Source of the DNA: Acanthochlamys bracteata | Lineage: Eukaryota > Streptophyta > Magnoliopsida > Pandanales > Velloziaceae | Assembly (NCBI GenBank): GCA_019914995.1 | Contig: CM034126.1 | Coordinates: forward strand, 13,335,001 to 13,399,000 | Reading direction: 5' to 3' | DNA: 64,000 nt | Translations under genes and position numbers: made by a program | The notes under the pieces: generated by a model | What the model was told of the DNA's origin: nothing | Database searches by the model: none | Seen by the model: only the letters and a program-made list of their open reading frames with translations | Shown here: one piece after another, positions 24,377-35,631 of the stretch | Layout of the letters: each line of letters begins with the position of its first letter | Numbering within the stretch: position 1 is the first letter of the stretch

Positions 24377-26743
24377 TTACCGACTTTTAATATCTTGCGC
24401 ATCAGACCACATCATAACAGTAGAAAGGAGGGCAACAATTGCTGTTTCCACGCGCAATCTGCAAGGGCCAAGGCCAACAGGGGTTGCTCCGGCCCCTTTC
24501 ATCAGCATCACCTCCTTCTCAGTGAAGTCTGAAATCATTCACATAAACTTGTAATTTATTTGTACTTGTAACAGAACGTGCACAGTCACTACAATTTGAA
24601 GACCTTTTTGTCCAAATATCTTTTCCCACTTCTGATATTTGTTTGAAAAAAAGGATTGAAAAACTACTTGATCATTTAGAGTATGTTGTAGACCAGTAGC
24701 TGAAACACATGAACGAGATAAACTTGTCATAATTTGCACTCGATCTTGTATTAAAGCTTGAGTAACTGCCTTTCCAGTTTTGAAAAATTAGGTGCCCTAA
24801 CTTTCCTAGAGCTGGACTTGGTGTACATAAGCAAATTCATTCTCTTCCTACAGAAGTGGTCATACTACTAGAGAATGCATAAAGTGCAACTAGAGCAATA
24901 AATCTAGACTCTAAATACAAGTGAAATTGAATGTGTTAAACTTCTCTGTTTGTGACAAATGAAACACCGAGAACCAACATTGATAGAAAATAAAGCCTAG
25001 AATTATATATGTACACAGTTCAAGCAACCAAGTGTTTTTGAGAAGAAATGCAACTCAGGTTCATTGTTGAGGAAGTCTTTTAAGGGGCCTTTCTTCTTGA
25101 TGATGGTTACTAAACATCTGCATATATACTATGTATTAAGGAAAAACCCACTTTCTGATGAGGTAAAAAGGAGATAACTAACCCCCTTCTGGTCCAACAA
25201 TAAGAAGCCCATTGGCATCTGGAGTGGATGAGGACAGTATCCTTATAAGAGGAACGCCCTCAGCCATTGCTAGGAAAGAGATATTAGACCGTTCAACCTA
25301 CATGTATAACATACACGAACTTTGAATTAGGAATTAAAAATTACATTGGTGCAGTGCATAAAGACCTAATGACGTGCTTAGCAATAATAACATATAATCA
25401 CTTCAGAAAAAGCACGCCGGTTTATGAATATCTGAATCCAACTGCATTGAGTTATAAAAAGAACATCCAGTTTCATGGGCTTCTGCGATATACTTCAGTA
25501 TGGCATCTTGTACCAGACATCTTACTCTACATCATGATCAAATGGCAAGATGATAGAAGTTTGTTTCAGAATTCTGCATAGATGAATCTTATTTCACCAA
25601 TGAGAAAAAGGATATCAAAACTTACAATGGGCAAAAAACTGTTGAATTTGATAGGAGGCTTCAAAATCATCTCATGCAACCGCTGACCTAAGTAGATTGT
25701 CATGATTAAGTACCGATTCATTAATCAGAGTAGAATCTAAATTTCAATTATTTACCACAAACCACGTGTACAATGATAGAACAGCAGGTGTAAAGTACTA
25801 ACATTGTTTAATGGCAGCTAACACAACACGTTGTAATCTGTCCAAGCGATTTTCCGTGATTGAAGGAGATCGTTCAGTCAAGAGAGGTGTTAAACTGCTA
25901 GCTCCCAATTCCTTTCAAAAAAATAAAGAGACTTATTAAGAACAAATTACAAGGAAAGCTACAGAAGATTAAACATTAAATTGATTATAAACATACAGTA
26001 CACTTCTCTACGAGCCAATCTGCGCGGCCGCCTTTTAGAGAACCTGGAAAGGATAGCATTCAGCATACACATTTTGCAAAAGGTATTAAAATTCTTTGGA
26101 CTTACCATAAGCAACATAAGCATGCCATTGTACAGCATTCGCTGCCACAGAATTTGGGTCTTCTGTTGCAATTATATCCACTCCGGTTCGGTCAACCTGC
26201 TGAATACAGCCTTCAACCACAGCCCCTGCCCCATTGAAGAGCTCAACTCTTACAGAAATGCAAGGCAATGCAAAATTGTAAGACGTATGAAATGTAGATG
26301 AAATCATAGGTGAAGTATCAAAAGTGTATTTATAAGAAAAGACCTGTCATTGACGCCAAGCCGCAAAACTCTAGTCATATGCCAGAACTCATCGCCTTGC
26401 AAACGCACCACACTTCCCTGCATGTAATAAAAGAACCAAAACAGAAGAAGAAGAAGAAGAAGAAGAAGAAGAAGAAGAAGACAACTCTACAACTAAGTTC
26501 GATTCAGTTGTAAAGAACACCGCCGTCAAGGTGTTCAAGAAAATGTCCAAGAGAGAAATGAGAAAACTAAGCAGGGAGCCTTGCCTTGGAGGGAGGAAGA
26601 GAATGACTGTGAAATCGAGGAAGCCCTCCACGCGCCGATGATGTCTCTGGAGCTCCGCACGAAAGAGCTCTGTAGCAGCGGCCGCGGCGGAGATTCCCGG
26701 CAAAGAGCGCGGGAATTTGGATTCTGAAAGCTATGATTCGCAT
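24377..26743 (-). CDS. RsmE-type 16S rRNA (uracil-N3) methyltransferase, organellar
   Basis: SPOUT-family enzyme; the bacterial member methylates U1498 of 16S rRNA. Exons on the minus strand: 26585-26743, 26344-26417, 26106-26248, 25997-26043, 25803-25911, 25626-25687, 25183-25297 and 24377-24528, joining in one frame of 286 residues. The N-terminal PUA-like part reads GDEFWHMTRVLRLGVNDRVE and ELFNGAGAVVEGCI. The catalytic part has LKGGRADWLVEKCTELG, LLTERS, the SAM-binding knot loop LLIVGPEGDFTEKEV (GPEGD about 232-237) and LGPCRLRVETA (about 255-266). Residues 1-50 are basic, Arg/Ala/Ser-rich and poor in acids, as expected of a chloroplast or mitochondrial transit peptide. Intron 1 appears to use a GC donor (AAG|GCAAGG); all others are GT-AG. 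The start is the only ATG in the frame of exon 1. The gene is divergent from the E2F gene. Confidence 0.9.
26443..26481. repeat. AAG trinucleotide microsatellite
   Basis: About 13 tandem AAG units (CTT on the RsmE strand) lie in RsmE intron 1, 26 bases upstream of exon 2. On the transcript it supplies much of the polypyrimidine tract before the acceptor CATGCAG. Open frames read through it are low-complexity shadows. Confidence 0.85.
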
Positions 26744-27735
26744 TTTCGGTTCGAGCGGGAATGAAATTCAATGCCCGCGCTTTTTTATATAAAGGAAGTT
26801 TTATAATATCAGTCTCCTAATACTAAGTTGGGTAAATAAAGACCCTCTTCTTAGCTCTATCGTTGCATCCATTGTGAAACAATTGCATCACAAGTCCCTA
26901 ACTTCTGAAATATTTACATTTCGGTTAGAAATTTATGATTTCATCACATTTGCAGTGCATGTATTACATTCAATCATGTACTGTCATATTAATTGTGATT
27001 TATAGAGTCAAAATGGTCTTAATATATAACTCAAGGTATGTACAAGCAAATGTTATGACTTCTCTAGAGAACATGCTACACAATTCGAACTAGGTTGGTA
27101 CAAATTGCAGTCGCATACGCGTACGCTAACAATTAAGTAGAGAAGTTTAGTGTAATGATCTTTACAGCAAGCTGTACGAGAACAACATCGCAGACATTGT
27201 ACATACTGTTCAATTATTAATAGCCCAAAAATCATTCACAATTTCAAATTACCCCCAACAAAAACAAAAAGTACTCTCAAGTCAATTATTATTAATATTT
27301 TGTTACATAAATATTAATAATAATAAATGTACTTTCAACCCCTTAACACAATTCTGATACACACGGATCAATTTTATAGAATCAGACACACACGGAAGAA
27401 CAGTGTACACTAGAAATATTCATACATGTTACCACAGTGTGGAAGCGACACACAACGTATCCTTTTTTGCTTCCCTCCAATCCATCCGAAAATATAATTT
27501 CCCTCGCTTCCCCCGTTTTCCCTCTTCTCTCTCTCTTACCCGCTCAATCTTTATTTTCTCAAACCCTAATCCCCATTCATTATCTCCTCCCAGATTCAAT
27601 CAAATCCTTTCATTCCCGTTCTAGATCCACCATTTCATTGAGATCACCACTCACTGACGATCGTAATAAGCTCCGCATCGCCGGAAGCGATCTATTCTAT
27701 TCCGAGATTTGTTCATGATTTGAGAGTCAAGCCGT
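26744..27735. promoter_or_regulatory. Shared divergent promoter region of RsmE and E2F genes
   Basis: The two start codons are 992 bases apart and point away from each other. On the RsmE side a TATA-like TTATATAA lies at 26785-26793 and an E2F-like ATTCCCGCTC at about 26753-26763 (minus strand); a second, AATTCCCGCGC, is inside the RsmE coding start (26707-26717). On the E2F side the 5' leader is rich in CCCTCT/TCTTC runs (27480-27640). The centre is AT-rich with no coding content. Confidence 0.5.
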
Positions 27736-30700
27736 ATGTCGGCCGTCAGCCCTCCGTCGGACCGGATATTTGGACAGAATGGTCGTCCTGTTGAGTCCCG
27801 ATCGCAACTTCTGCTTTCAGCTAAGCCGCCCTTTGCGTCGCCGGATGAGTACCACCGGTTTGATGGCGAGAGCTCGAGGACTACGGAGGCAGAGTTGATA
27901 GTGATCAGAACTCCGGTAATTTTGGAATCAGTCTATTTTTGTTGGAATTGTTTTAATTGTTGTCTGCAGTAAATTGGATAATGAAATGGTTAATTTTTGC
28001 GGAAAATTGGTGTCTTTAGATTTTAGATCGGAATACTAACTGTACTGGCTACTTACCATCAACATTATTGACTGCTGTCAAGTAACTTAGCAAATTACGT
28101 GTGGGTCAAGTAAGCTCTTACATAGGAACTCTATCTAGTTGTTTGCTCTATTAAATTGTCTCTGTTCCAGATTGTTGTACTGATCTCGCCTAGAAAAGTG
28201 TCGAAGACTCTTCTACTAGTGTACTTGTTTCTTTGAGCTTCTTGTCATTTTCCATGGTCAGTAAAGTTTGTGTATCACGCTTGCAGAACTTGATCTGTTA
28301 GGAAGTAGATGGTCAGACTGTGGTGCTCTTGGGTTAAAAATTTTAATCGGAAACTACTTATGAGTTTCACTTGAGATCATTCGAATGCAAAGATACTGGC
28401 TTTAGCATCCTTATATTCAGGGCAGGTGGTCTTTAAACTGAGAACAAGCTGCAGGCACCATGACTGTTAACATAATGATTCTTAAAGATCAAGTGTGCAC
28501 AGCCAAGTGACTCTATGAAATCATTATATTTTAACTCTTACTTTATCGTTAACTCAAATCTATGTGCATGTGCTTATGGTAATTTATCCCCCTTTTTTTC
28601 TGTTCCCTTTTTTGTATATGCATTTTGATGCTTTATGACCAAGCACTTGTTAATTCATGTAATGGTATGCTAAATGCTAATAGCATACATGTATATAGTT
28701 GCTGCCCACTGGTTGCGTACGTAATAGACATGGAAGACAACTTGAGGTTTTTACCGTAATACAAATATGCGGTGGTTTTCTTTCTAAGATGCATGCATGC
28801 TTTCCTTATCAACTTTTGCTATAAAGGGAAATCCTAGATAAATCATTTTAACAGTGAAGTCATTACACCTTTCTAGCTGAGGAGAAAAGCTGAAGCAATT
28901 GAAGCAGCTGAATCCAGTGAGTGGGCAAGCAATCCTGGACATGTTGAAGCTTTAAGCAGCCCTCTTCAGACTCCATTGTCTAAAAAATGTAAGACTTATG
29001 GCAAGTCGAAGCCTGCATACCATAATAAATATGGGCCTCAAACTCCCATTTCAAATGCTGGTATGAATCAACATGGCATTCTAGCAATTAATTTCATGTT
29101 ATTGTGTTTGCTTTCCCCTTCATTATATCTGTATGTGTTCTAAAGCGGGCAGTATAAGCTTCACCACTAGGTTCATAGTCCAACTTATAATACTTTAGCC
29201 TTGTAGTGCAATTACCTAAAGCTACATTAGTGAGAAACGATATTTTTAATGTTTGACTATTGTCATACTTCTTCTTCAGGTTCTCCTTCAAGTGAACCTG
29301 CCACTCCAGTTGGTCCTTGCAGATTCGACAACTCTCTGGGTAACAAGGATTGCACCTAAAGTTATTTACTTTTAAATTTGTGAAGCAAGCACATAGATTG
29401 TTGCACATATGGACAAATATCTCTTTCTGATTTTGCCAGTTTGCTTTTGTGTTTTTAGGAGTTCTGACCAGAAAGTTCATTGATTTGCTCAAAGAGGCAC
29501 CAGATGGGATCCTTGATCTGAATAAGGCTGCAGAAGCATTGGATGTAAGCTCAGGAATTCCACAAACCTTCTTACTAGCCTCTAAAGTGAATTTGCAGTC
29601 ATTAGCATCTTGCATCTTACTTTGGTAAACAATTTCATGATTAATGATGAAAACAAATTGTTATGCAGGTGCAAAAGAGACGTATGTATGACATCACAAA
29701 TGTGTTGGAAGGGATTGGGCTTATTGAGAAGATAATAAAGAACCGAATACGTTGGAAGTAATGCACTCACTACCTTTTTAGGACTTCTCATTCTTCTCTT
29801 CTTTTTATCTGCATGCTCTAATTAGCATTTTTTTGGTATGTTGATACAAAGCATGATGTAGACATAACTAAGTGGCAGGAATATGATCTTGTAAGTTTGT
29901 TAGGCAAGGAACTTAATGCATAACGTTCTTTTAGGGGTCTTGAAATGTTGAGCCGAGGAGGTTTTGGTGATGACCTTTCAACTTTACAGGTACTTGCAAC
30001 CTTTTTTTCAAACATCTCACTCATGAGCATGCATTATGTTTCTCTTATCTCTCAGATTCATTATTCAGGTTTACAAATTTCTTGATCTAAAATGAGATTT
30101 CTTTTCAAGACAGTAATTGCTTTGTTCATAAGTTACTTGTGGGCGGAGTAAAGTAACTTCCATTTTAATTTTTTCTTGTAATTTTTAACCAGGCTGATGT
30201 CAGAAGTCTTTCTTCTAAGGAGCAAAGCTTAGACCAAGACATCAGGTTGCCTATCTGACAAATGAGCTTTTTACATATAGTTCTACATATATGCACATCC
30301 TGAAATCCTTCGCTTTTGTTTAGTTTAATGCAAGAACGACTAAAGGCCTTCAGTGATGATGAGAACAATCAAAAGTATGTCTGTTTTTTTTTTTCCCTCC
30401 TGTAGTAGGTTGTCATCAAGTGGTTTACTTGCCCACTTTGTTTCAGCATTAGCTTCTGTTCTCATGGCTTCTTTCTGGGACAGGTGGCTTTATGTAACTG
30501 AAGATGACATCAAGAACCTACCATGCTTTCAGGTCATCTTGTCTTCTTTATATTCTTTAATTACATTGGCTTCAAGTGATCATTGATTAACATTGGTATT
30601 GATGGCTATATCTTGTACCAGAATGAGACCCTAATTGCAATCAAAGCACCTCATGGTACGACTTTGGAAGTCCCAGATCCTGACGAGGTTAGGAGAGGCA

Positions 30701-32051
30701 ACAAAATGCTTGAGGAGAATATTCGTCTGATTTCTGTGCTTCATCTCCTAATAACAGTTTGAATTCTATTATTGACTAGGCTGGTGACTATACCAAGAGA
30801 TACAGAATTGTCTTGAGAAGCACCATGGGGCCTATAGATGTTTACCTTGTTAGGTAATCTTTTCTTATCAAGGCTCTGTTGTATGATACTAAACTGCCCT
30901 CTGAATGGAAATTAGCGTCTCGCTAATCTTCAATGATGCTAGACTCTAAATGTTAAATGTGCATCTTATCTGGTTGGCTAGCCAATTTGAGAAGTTTGAG
31001 GAGCCGCCCAATGAAAATCCACAAAATTGTCAGCAAGTGCTGGATTCTGTTCCGGGGCATTCATTATCCTTGCCTGCTGAAGAAAACAAGAGGAAAGCCA
31101 CAAGATCCACTGCTACATGTGCTCTGAATTCCTGCGTAGATATAGATTCTTCACAGGATATTGGGATTACAAAGATTGTGCCTTCAGATATTGATGTAAG
31201 TGTGCTTTTCGTCAAGATGCAAGACTCAAGATTGTCTGTCCGACATAGTCAGGTTCTTGTATGATTGGTGTAAAATGCATCATACACAAACAGTATGCTA
31301 ATTGAGTCTTTTTCCATCTACTTTTTATGATTCATAAATTCACTTTATATGTAGGTGATACTTTAGTTGAAGTCTTTTTGGAAGTTGAACTTCATTTTAG
31401 CTTGAAAATTAGGGAGGAAGGACTTTACGCATTTAAATAGTACTTGTTTAGGGGCTTTTCTTAGTTAGGATCCCTTGAACTGCTGTAGCATGACTTTTTG
31501 GTTAAGCTTTTCCTCGACATTTCGATAAGTACTGGATTGGATACATGATATGAAACTCTCTTGCTTTAATTCTTTCCTGATTGTATTTTAGAGCATTTCA
31601 TGGTTGTCTCCTATTTTCCTATTGGAATTGTTTTTAAGACGTTGGCCAGCTAGGAAAAGTTAATTATTCTTTAATTTAACTTTTAGAATCGTCTTTTCTG
31701 ATTAACATTTTAAGCTGGAAAAAGTATTAAATATTAAGATGCTCCTCTATTTTTTGCTGCAGACAGATGCAGATTATTGGCTTCTGTCAGATGCCGAGTT
31801 CAGCATCACAGACATTTGGAGTACTGCACGTATCCTTTATACCATAATAGACCTGCTCCCTTATGCTTTCTAGTTTTAGTGATCTTGCAAAATGTTGAAA
31901 CTTTGAAGTCTAAATCCTTTGACTCTATGAAGCTGATGTGCCTTGGGATGATGCTGATGAGGATTTTGTAATGAGAACCATTAGCACTCCTCGTGCACAA
32001 ACTCCCCCCTCTGGTGTCTCAGAAGCTTCCTCTAGTATTGCCCCCACCTGA
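27736..32051 (+). CDS. E2F: E2F transcription factor (E2FA/E2FB-like)
   Basis: Cell-cycle regulator that dimerises with DP and is held by the retinoblastoma-related protein. Exons: 27736-27915, 28877-29060, 29280-29339, 29459-29544, 29669-29757, 29935-29989, 30193-30245, 30324-30374, 30484-30532, 30622-30687, 30780-30853, 30982-31195, 31763-31829 and 31933-32051; one frame, 448 residues. In order: N-terminal [14 protein letters not shown] typical of plant E2Fs; winged-helix DNA-binding domain (about 138-202; [20 protein letters not shown], then [20 protein letters not shown]); dimerisation coiled coil ([11 protein letters not shown] to ENNQKWLYV); marked box ([31 protein letters not shown]); and C-terminal RBR-binding motif [16 protein letters not shown] (about 391-406) followed by an acidic patch. 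The DNA-contact motif has RRMYD for the usual RRIYD. A transactivation/RBR motif argues for the activator group, not DEL proteins. Paralogue assignment is uncertain. Confidence 0.95.
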
Positions 32052-33435
32052 TGATAGCAGGTTCCTTGAAGCTGAGGTGTTTTTCTTTTTGGTTGAACAA
32101 TGTGATTGTCATTTAACCCAGCAACTCTCCTAGTGTATTTTCTGAGGCAGAACAAGTGCACCAGCGCATGCAGAAGTCTGGGTTAATGAAAATTCTCAGC
32201 ATGGAGGCATTCATAAATATTCTGATGTACAGTTTTTTCTATGAGCTTGTCTGAAAATCACATTGAGAAGATAAGCTTGATTATTGGGCAAACAGAGTAC
32301 CCTGTGAGGTCCATTGCTCCTGCATCCAAATCGTCACATGAAGCTTCTCACAAGTCTACCTACACTTCTGTAAGTATAACAAGCTCTTTTGGTGTATATT
32401 CAATCAAGTGAGAATTGTCTGTTCAGTTCTATGGATTAGATGTGACCTAATACCTGTATACATAATTTGTTCTCCACACAGGTCTTACTAAATAAGATTT
32501 CGTCTGTTTTGCCCTAATCTGATATTGCAATAGATGAAAATTGCTTTTCCTAAGCAAACCTAGCATTGGTTACTAAACAGTAGTTTCTTTAAGGATCGCC
32601 AAGGGTGCAGTCTATGAATTTCTAGTATAATATCATTAATAATATGTTCTGTTGTATACTATATGCCACAGATGGCAGCAAGAGTGGAGAGCATCATGAA
32701 TCCTGATGTATTGATATGGGGTTCAATAACAAAATTGTGGTATCGTATTGGTGATTATTACATCTCCTAGTGTTAGGCAGGCCATTCTGGATCTGACTGT
32801 TTGTGTTTGGAATCTTCTACACGTATTGCACCTTTACATCCATGTTACTCGGTACTGTCTGGCTTTGAAACTTATAAACTTGCATCACTAATGGCGTTGT
32901 TTGCCGTTGTGGCTTGAGATGTGGTTATTTCAGAGTAAGCAGTTAATGCATGTGACTGAGGCTGACTGATGTTTGTTGCTATATGTGGCTTGTAATGCTT
33001 GCAGTCCTGTTAAGACAACTAGTTTGTCATTCATGTACAAGGGACTCTTTGTTAGATATGTTATTATGATATTAGCTTATAAGAATGATTGTTCTGTCAT
33101 CAGTATCTTCTATTTCCTCGAAGTAGAGGTATACTAAACTCATAATTGGTGAAATTTGACAATATTTCTTGTCGCTGCTCAATGATTGAAGTTGTCTAAT
33201 TCCTTGATTGGTGTTTATATTTCTCAAGTCTAAATTTCTCAAGTCAGAGTTTATATTACTGCTGCTGGTGTTTGTTGGTGGCCAATTTCTTTCAATATAT
33301 CCATGCCCTCTTGAAAAACAGGAAATTTTAGTTATTTTTCCACCAAACAGGTTTGCGCAGGTTGACTATTGGAAGACTCTTTTCGCAAATGATGAGTGCC
33401 AGATTGCTGATGCCGGTAGGTGCATGTGCCACGTT

Positions 33436-33496
33436 AGCACATTGTGTTGGCGCAAACATTCTGGTAAGCATATTGTGCTGGGCAAACATTTTCGTA
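33436..33496. repeat. Imperfect tandem duplication, about 30-base unit
   Basis: Two adjacent copies start AGCACATTGTGTTGGCGC and AGCATATTGTGCTGGGC and both continue CAAACATTYTSGTA. They differ at a few positions and by one base in length. No role is evident. Confidence 0.6.
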
Positions 33497-33740
33497 ACCG
33501 AGCAGCTTTCCAGTTTCCATCCATCCATCAACAAATTTCTGTCGAAATTTGTTGGCCTGCAAAAGCGCTTAAACCAAATATGGTTTCAGCAACACAACTT
33601 TTCCATCATGGCTTGATCGGACTTTTTTTAGTTTTTCTTTACTTAAAAGACTCTTTGCCAACCCAACATGTCCTAAAGTAGCCATACCACCGGTATGCAG
33701 CCAGACAAAGTTCGCCGGGTTTCTCATTGATCTCACGTGC

Positions 33741-33758
33741 TTCTGAGTTCTGATACCA
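33741..33758 (-). mobile_element. Primer-binding-site-like motif of a decayed LTR retroelement
   Basis: On the minus strand the sequence reads TGGTATCAGAACTCAGAA. TGGTATCAGA is the usual tRNA-iMet primer-binding site just inside the 5' LTR of many plant copia elements. The flanks (33770-34100) could be LTR remnant, but no second LTR, polypurine tract or gag/pol coding sequence was seen. Confidence 0.35.
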
Positions 33759-34560
33759 TATGATCCGTTCAAAAGAGTAGGCACACAAATCATAGTCGCG
33801 CTTTTCAATTAGAATTAGCTTGCTCGCACTATGCTTATATTAAATATTAGCCAATGATGAATAGTTAACTTTGTATGCACGGGATAAGCATACGGTTGCT
33901 TTTATAATAGGATGTGCGTAAATAAGCCAGTGGTGACGGCTTAGTCTCAAGATGATTTTTATAGTAGTTTAATAAAACTAACTAATTGCTTCCTCGGTGT
34001 CGAACCCAGTAGTATTAATAAAGATTTTCTGAAGTTAAGCATTACTTATAGCTAGTCTTGCAAAATATTGATACATGTATGATAAGCAAAAATGGAAGCC
34101 CTTGGGACATGTTATACTGAATCAATCAATCCTCTTCATGAACAATTTTATTTGTTAAAATTGAGATCGTAGGTCTGAAGAAAAGCAAATTGTTCACGGT
34201 TTCAAAGAGTAGCAGTGAAGATGGGGGCCGCCGCATTAGACGGTCGCGGAGAATCGAAGCAACGGCGACACGAGCGCAATACGTGTCAAATGGATCCCAT
34301 CGACATTCTGCTGTCAGGATCTTCAGATGATAACGGTTCTTGGATGGCTTAGCTAAGCAACAACTGAATAATTTGTTATTATTTTGATGAGCCTGCTTTT
34401 CGTCTTCCTCAGTTCCTCGTGTGCATCTAACAGAAACACGCTCATTACCAGAAATATTCCCCACCCGAGAAGTTGGAAGAGATCGATGAAAGCTCACACG
34501 TGAGATTTACTTCTCTAAAGAAAAGAAATAAAAAGGTGGCTTTTTTAGTAGTCCGCAACA

Positions 34561-35631
34561 TAGAGAGAGAGAGTGAGGGACAGAGAAGTCCTAACATAAC
34601 TCCGTCTTCTTCTCCCCCTTATCTTCGGTCTACCTTTCTTTTTTTCCTCTTCTTCTTCTTCTAAAATTTGTTGTTTCCATTTAGAAAAGTAAAGCAAAGC
34701 AAAAGCAACTTTGTTCGTTTTCTGTTTTTATCTCTTAACAAAACGATTCTGACGTTTGCTATCAGCTGGTCGTTTCTTCTACCTGGCTATAGCAGGGTAA
34801 CCCAAGCAACTTTGTTTTTATCAGTACAGAGTCGTCCTGGTTGTTCTTGAGGTCTGATTTGATTTCAAAGATTCAACTTTTTTCCTTTGTTTTCTCATTG
34901 TATTGAATGATTCTGGTGAGTGCTTTTTGTTCCTTTGTAAAAATCTTGTTCCTGTATCGTATTCTCTCTAATTTTGATCAACTTTCCCTTTTCTTGAGTG
35001 TTTCAATTTATAATTTCTTGCACTGTATTTGACAAGTTAAGGAATGGCGAGAGCTTCTGTATCGGATTTTTGTATTGAATTTGTGTTCTAGCAGATTTCG
35101 GTTAAAAGAATCATATACTTCTTTTTTAATTAGTTTTTTTATAAAATGGTTCTTCGTTTCGGGGCAAAAGTTTTAAATTCAGTATTGAAAGAATTGATAA
35201 TTCTTTTCTGATTCATATATTGTTAATATGTAAATTTGATTCTTAGTCTAGAAGGTTGATTGTCTCAATAAGTCCTCTATATATGTAAGTTGAAAGAGAG
35301 TTCTATTGAAAATAAAACTATACTACCAAGGGCTTAATAACTAATCAATTACTTTTTTTTCTTAAATAACTTTTAACAATTGAAATTATTTCTATCTTTT
35401 ATTTATCTTGTCTATCTCCGTTTGCTGAGATATCTTTCTCCAGCCTAGATTTTTCTCATCTTTAAACTTTTTTTCTTAAAGTTTCATGTGGTTTATTCTT
35501 TTGTTCCTATAATACAGAGTAGGACAGTTTTCTGTTCCACAAAATTCTGGTTTTGATGATTGATTGATTTCTATCTACTACTATAAATATGGAGCTGTAA
35601 TTATCAATTGGGTGATTTGGTTGATGCAGTG
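34561..35631 (+). promoter_or_regulatory. 5' leader of the ACR gene with a leader intron
   Basis: A TCTTCT-rich leader (about 34600-34860) precedes a good donor, TTCTG|GTGAGT. Intron 34916-35629 ends at TTGATGCAG, two bases before the ATG at 35632. A first intron in the 5' untranslated region is common in plants and often raises expression. The assignment rests on splice signals only. Confidence 0.6.

Larger units (their letters stand above)
32052..34560. other. E2F 3' flank, intergenic DNA and retroelement debris
   Basis: The left part is presumably E2F 3' untranslated sequence. No gene can be supported. A plus-strand frame at 33208-33681 and overlapping frames show no recognisable domain and run through a small tandem duplication. 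A methionine-tRNA primer-binding-like site occurs at 33741-33758 on the minus strand. A GC-richer island (about 34200-34330) contains a 43-codon plus-strand frame (34221-34352) and a 123-codon minus-strand frame (34126-34497), neither recognised. Confidence 0.35.

Noticed and set aside
26389-26771. Two overlapping minus-strand frames at the RsmE 5' end
   Set aside because: They are the wrong frames of exon 1 and read through the AAG repeat. The third frame, from 26743, joins all conserved RsmE exons.
27403-27718. Overlapping plus-strand frames before the E2F start
   Set aside because: Pro/Ser/Leu-rich translations of a CT-rich leader in competing frames; at most upstream frames in the 5' untranslated region.
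29094-29615. 173-codon minus-strand open frame across E2F exons 3 and 4
   Set aside because: Antisense to well-supported E2F exons; no recognisable domain.
33208-33681. 157-codon plus-strand frame after E2F
   Set aside because: Starts in low-complexity hydrophobic sequence, has no domain, and runs through a tandem duplication; not enough to call a gene.
33900-34030. Possible tRNA or SINE from a GGGTTCGACACC box-B-like motif on the minus strand
   Set aside because: No cloverleaf, no matching box A at the right distance and no poly-A/T tail could be found.
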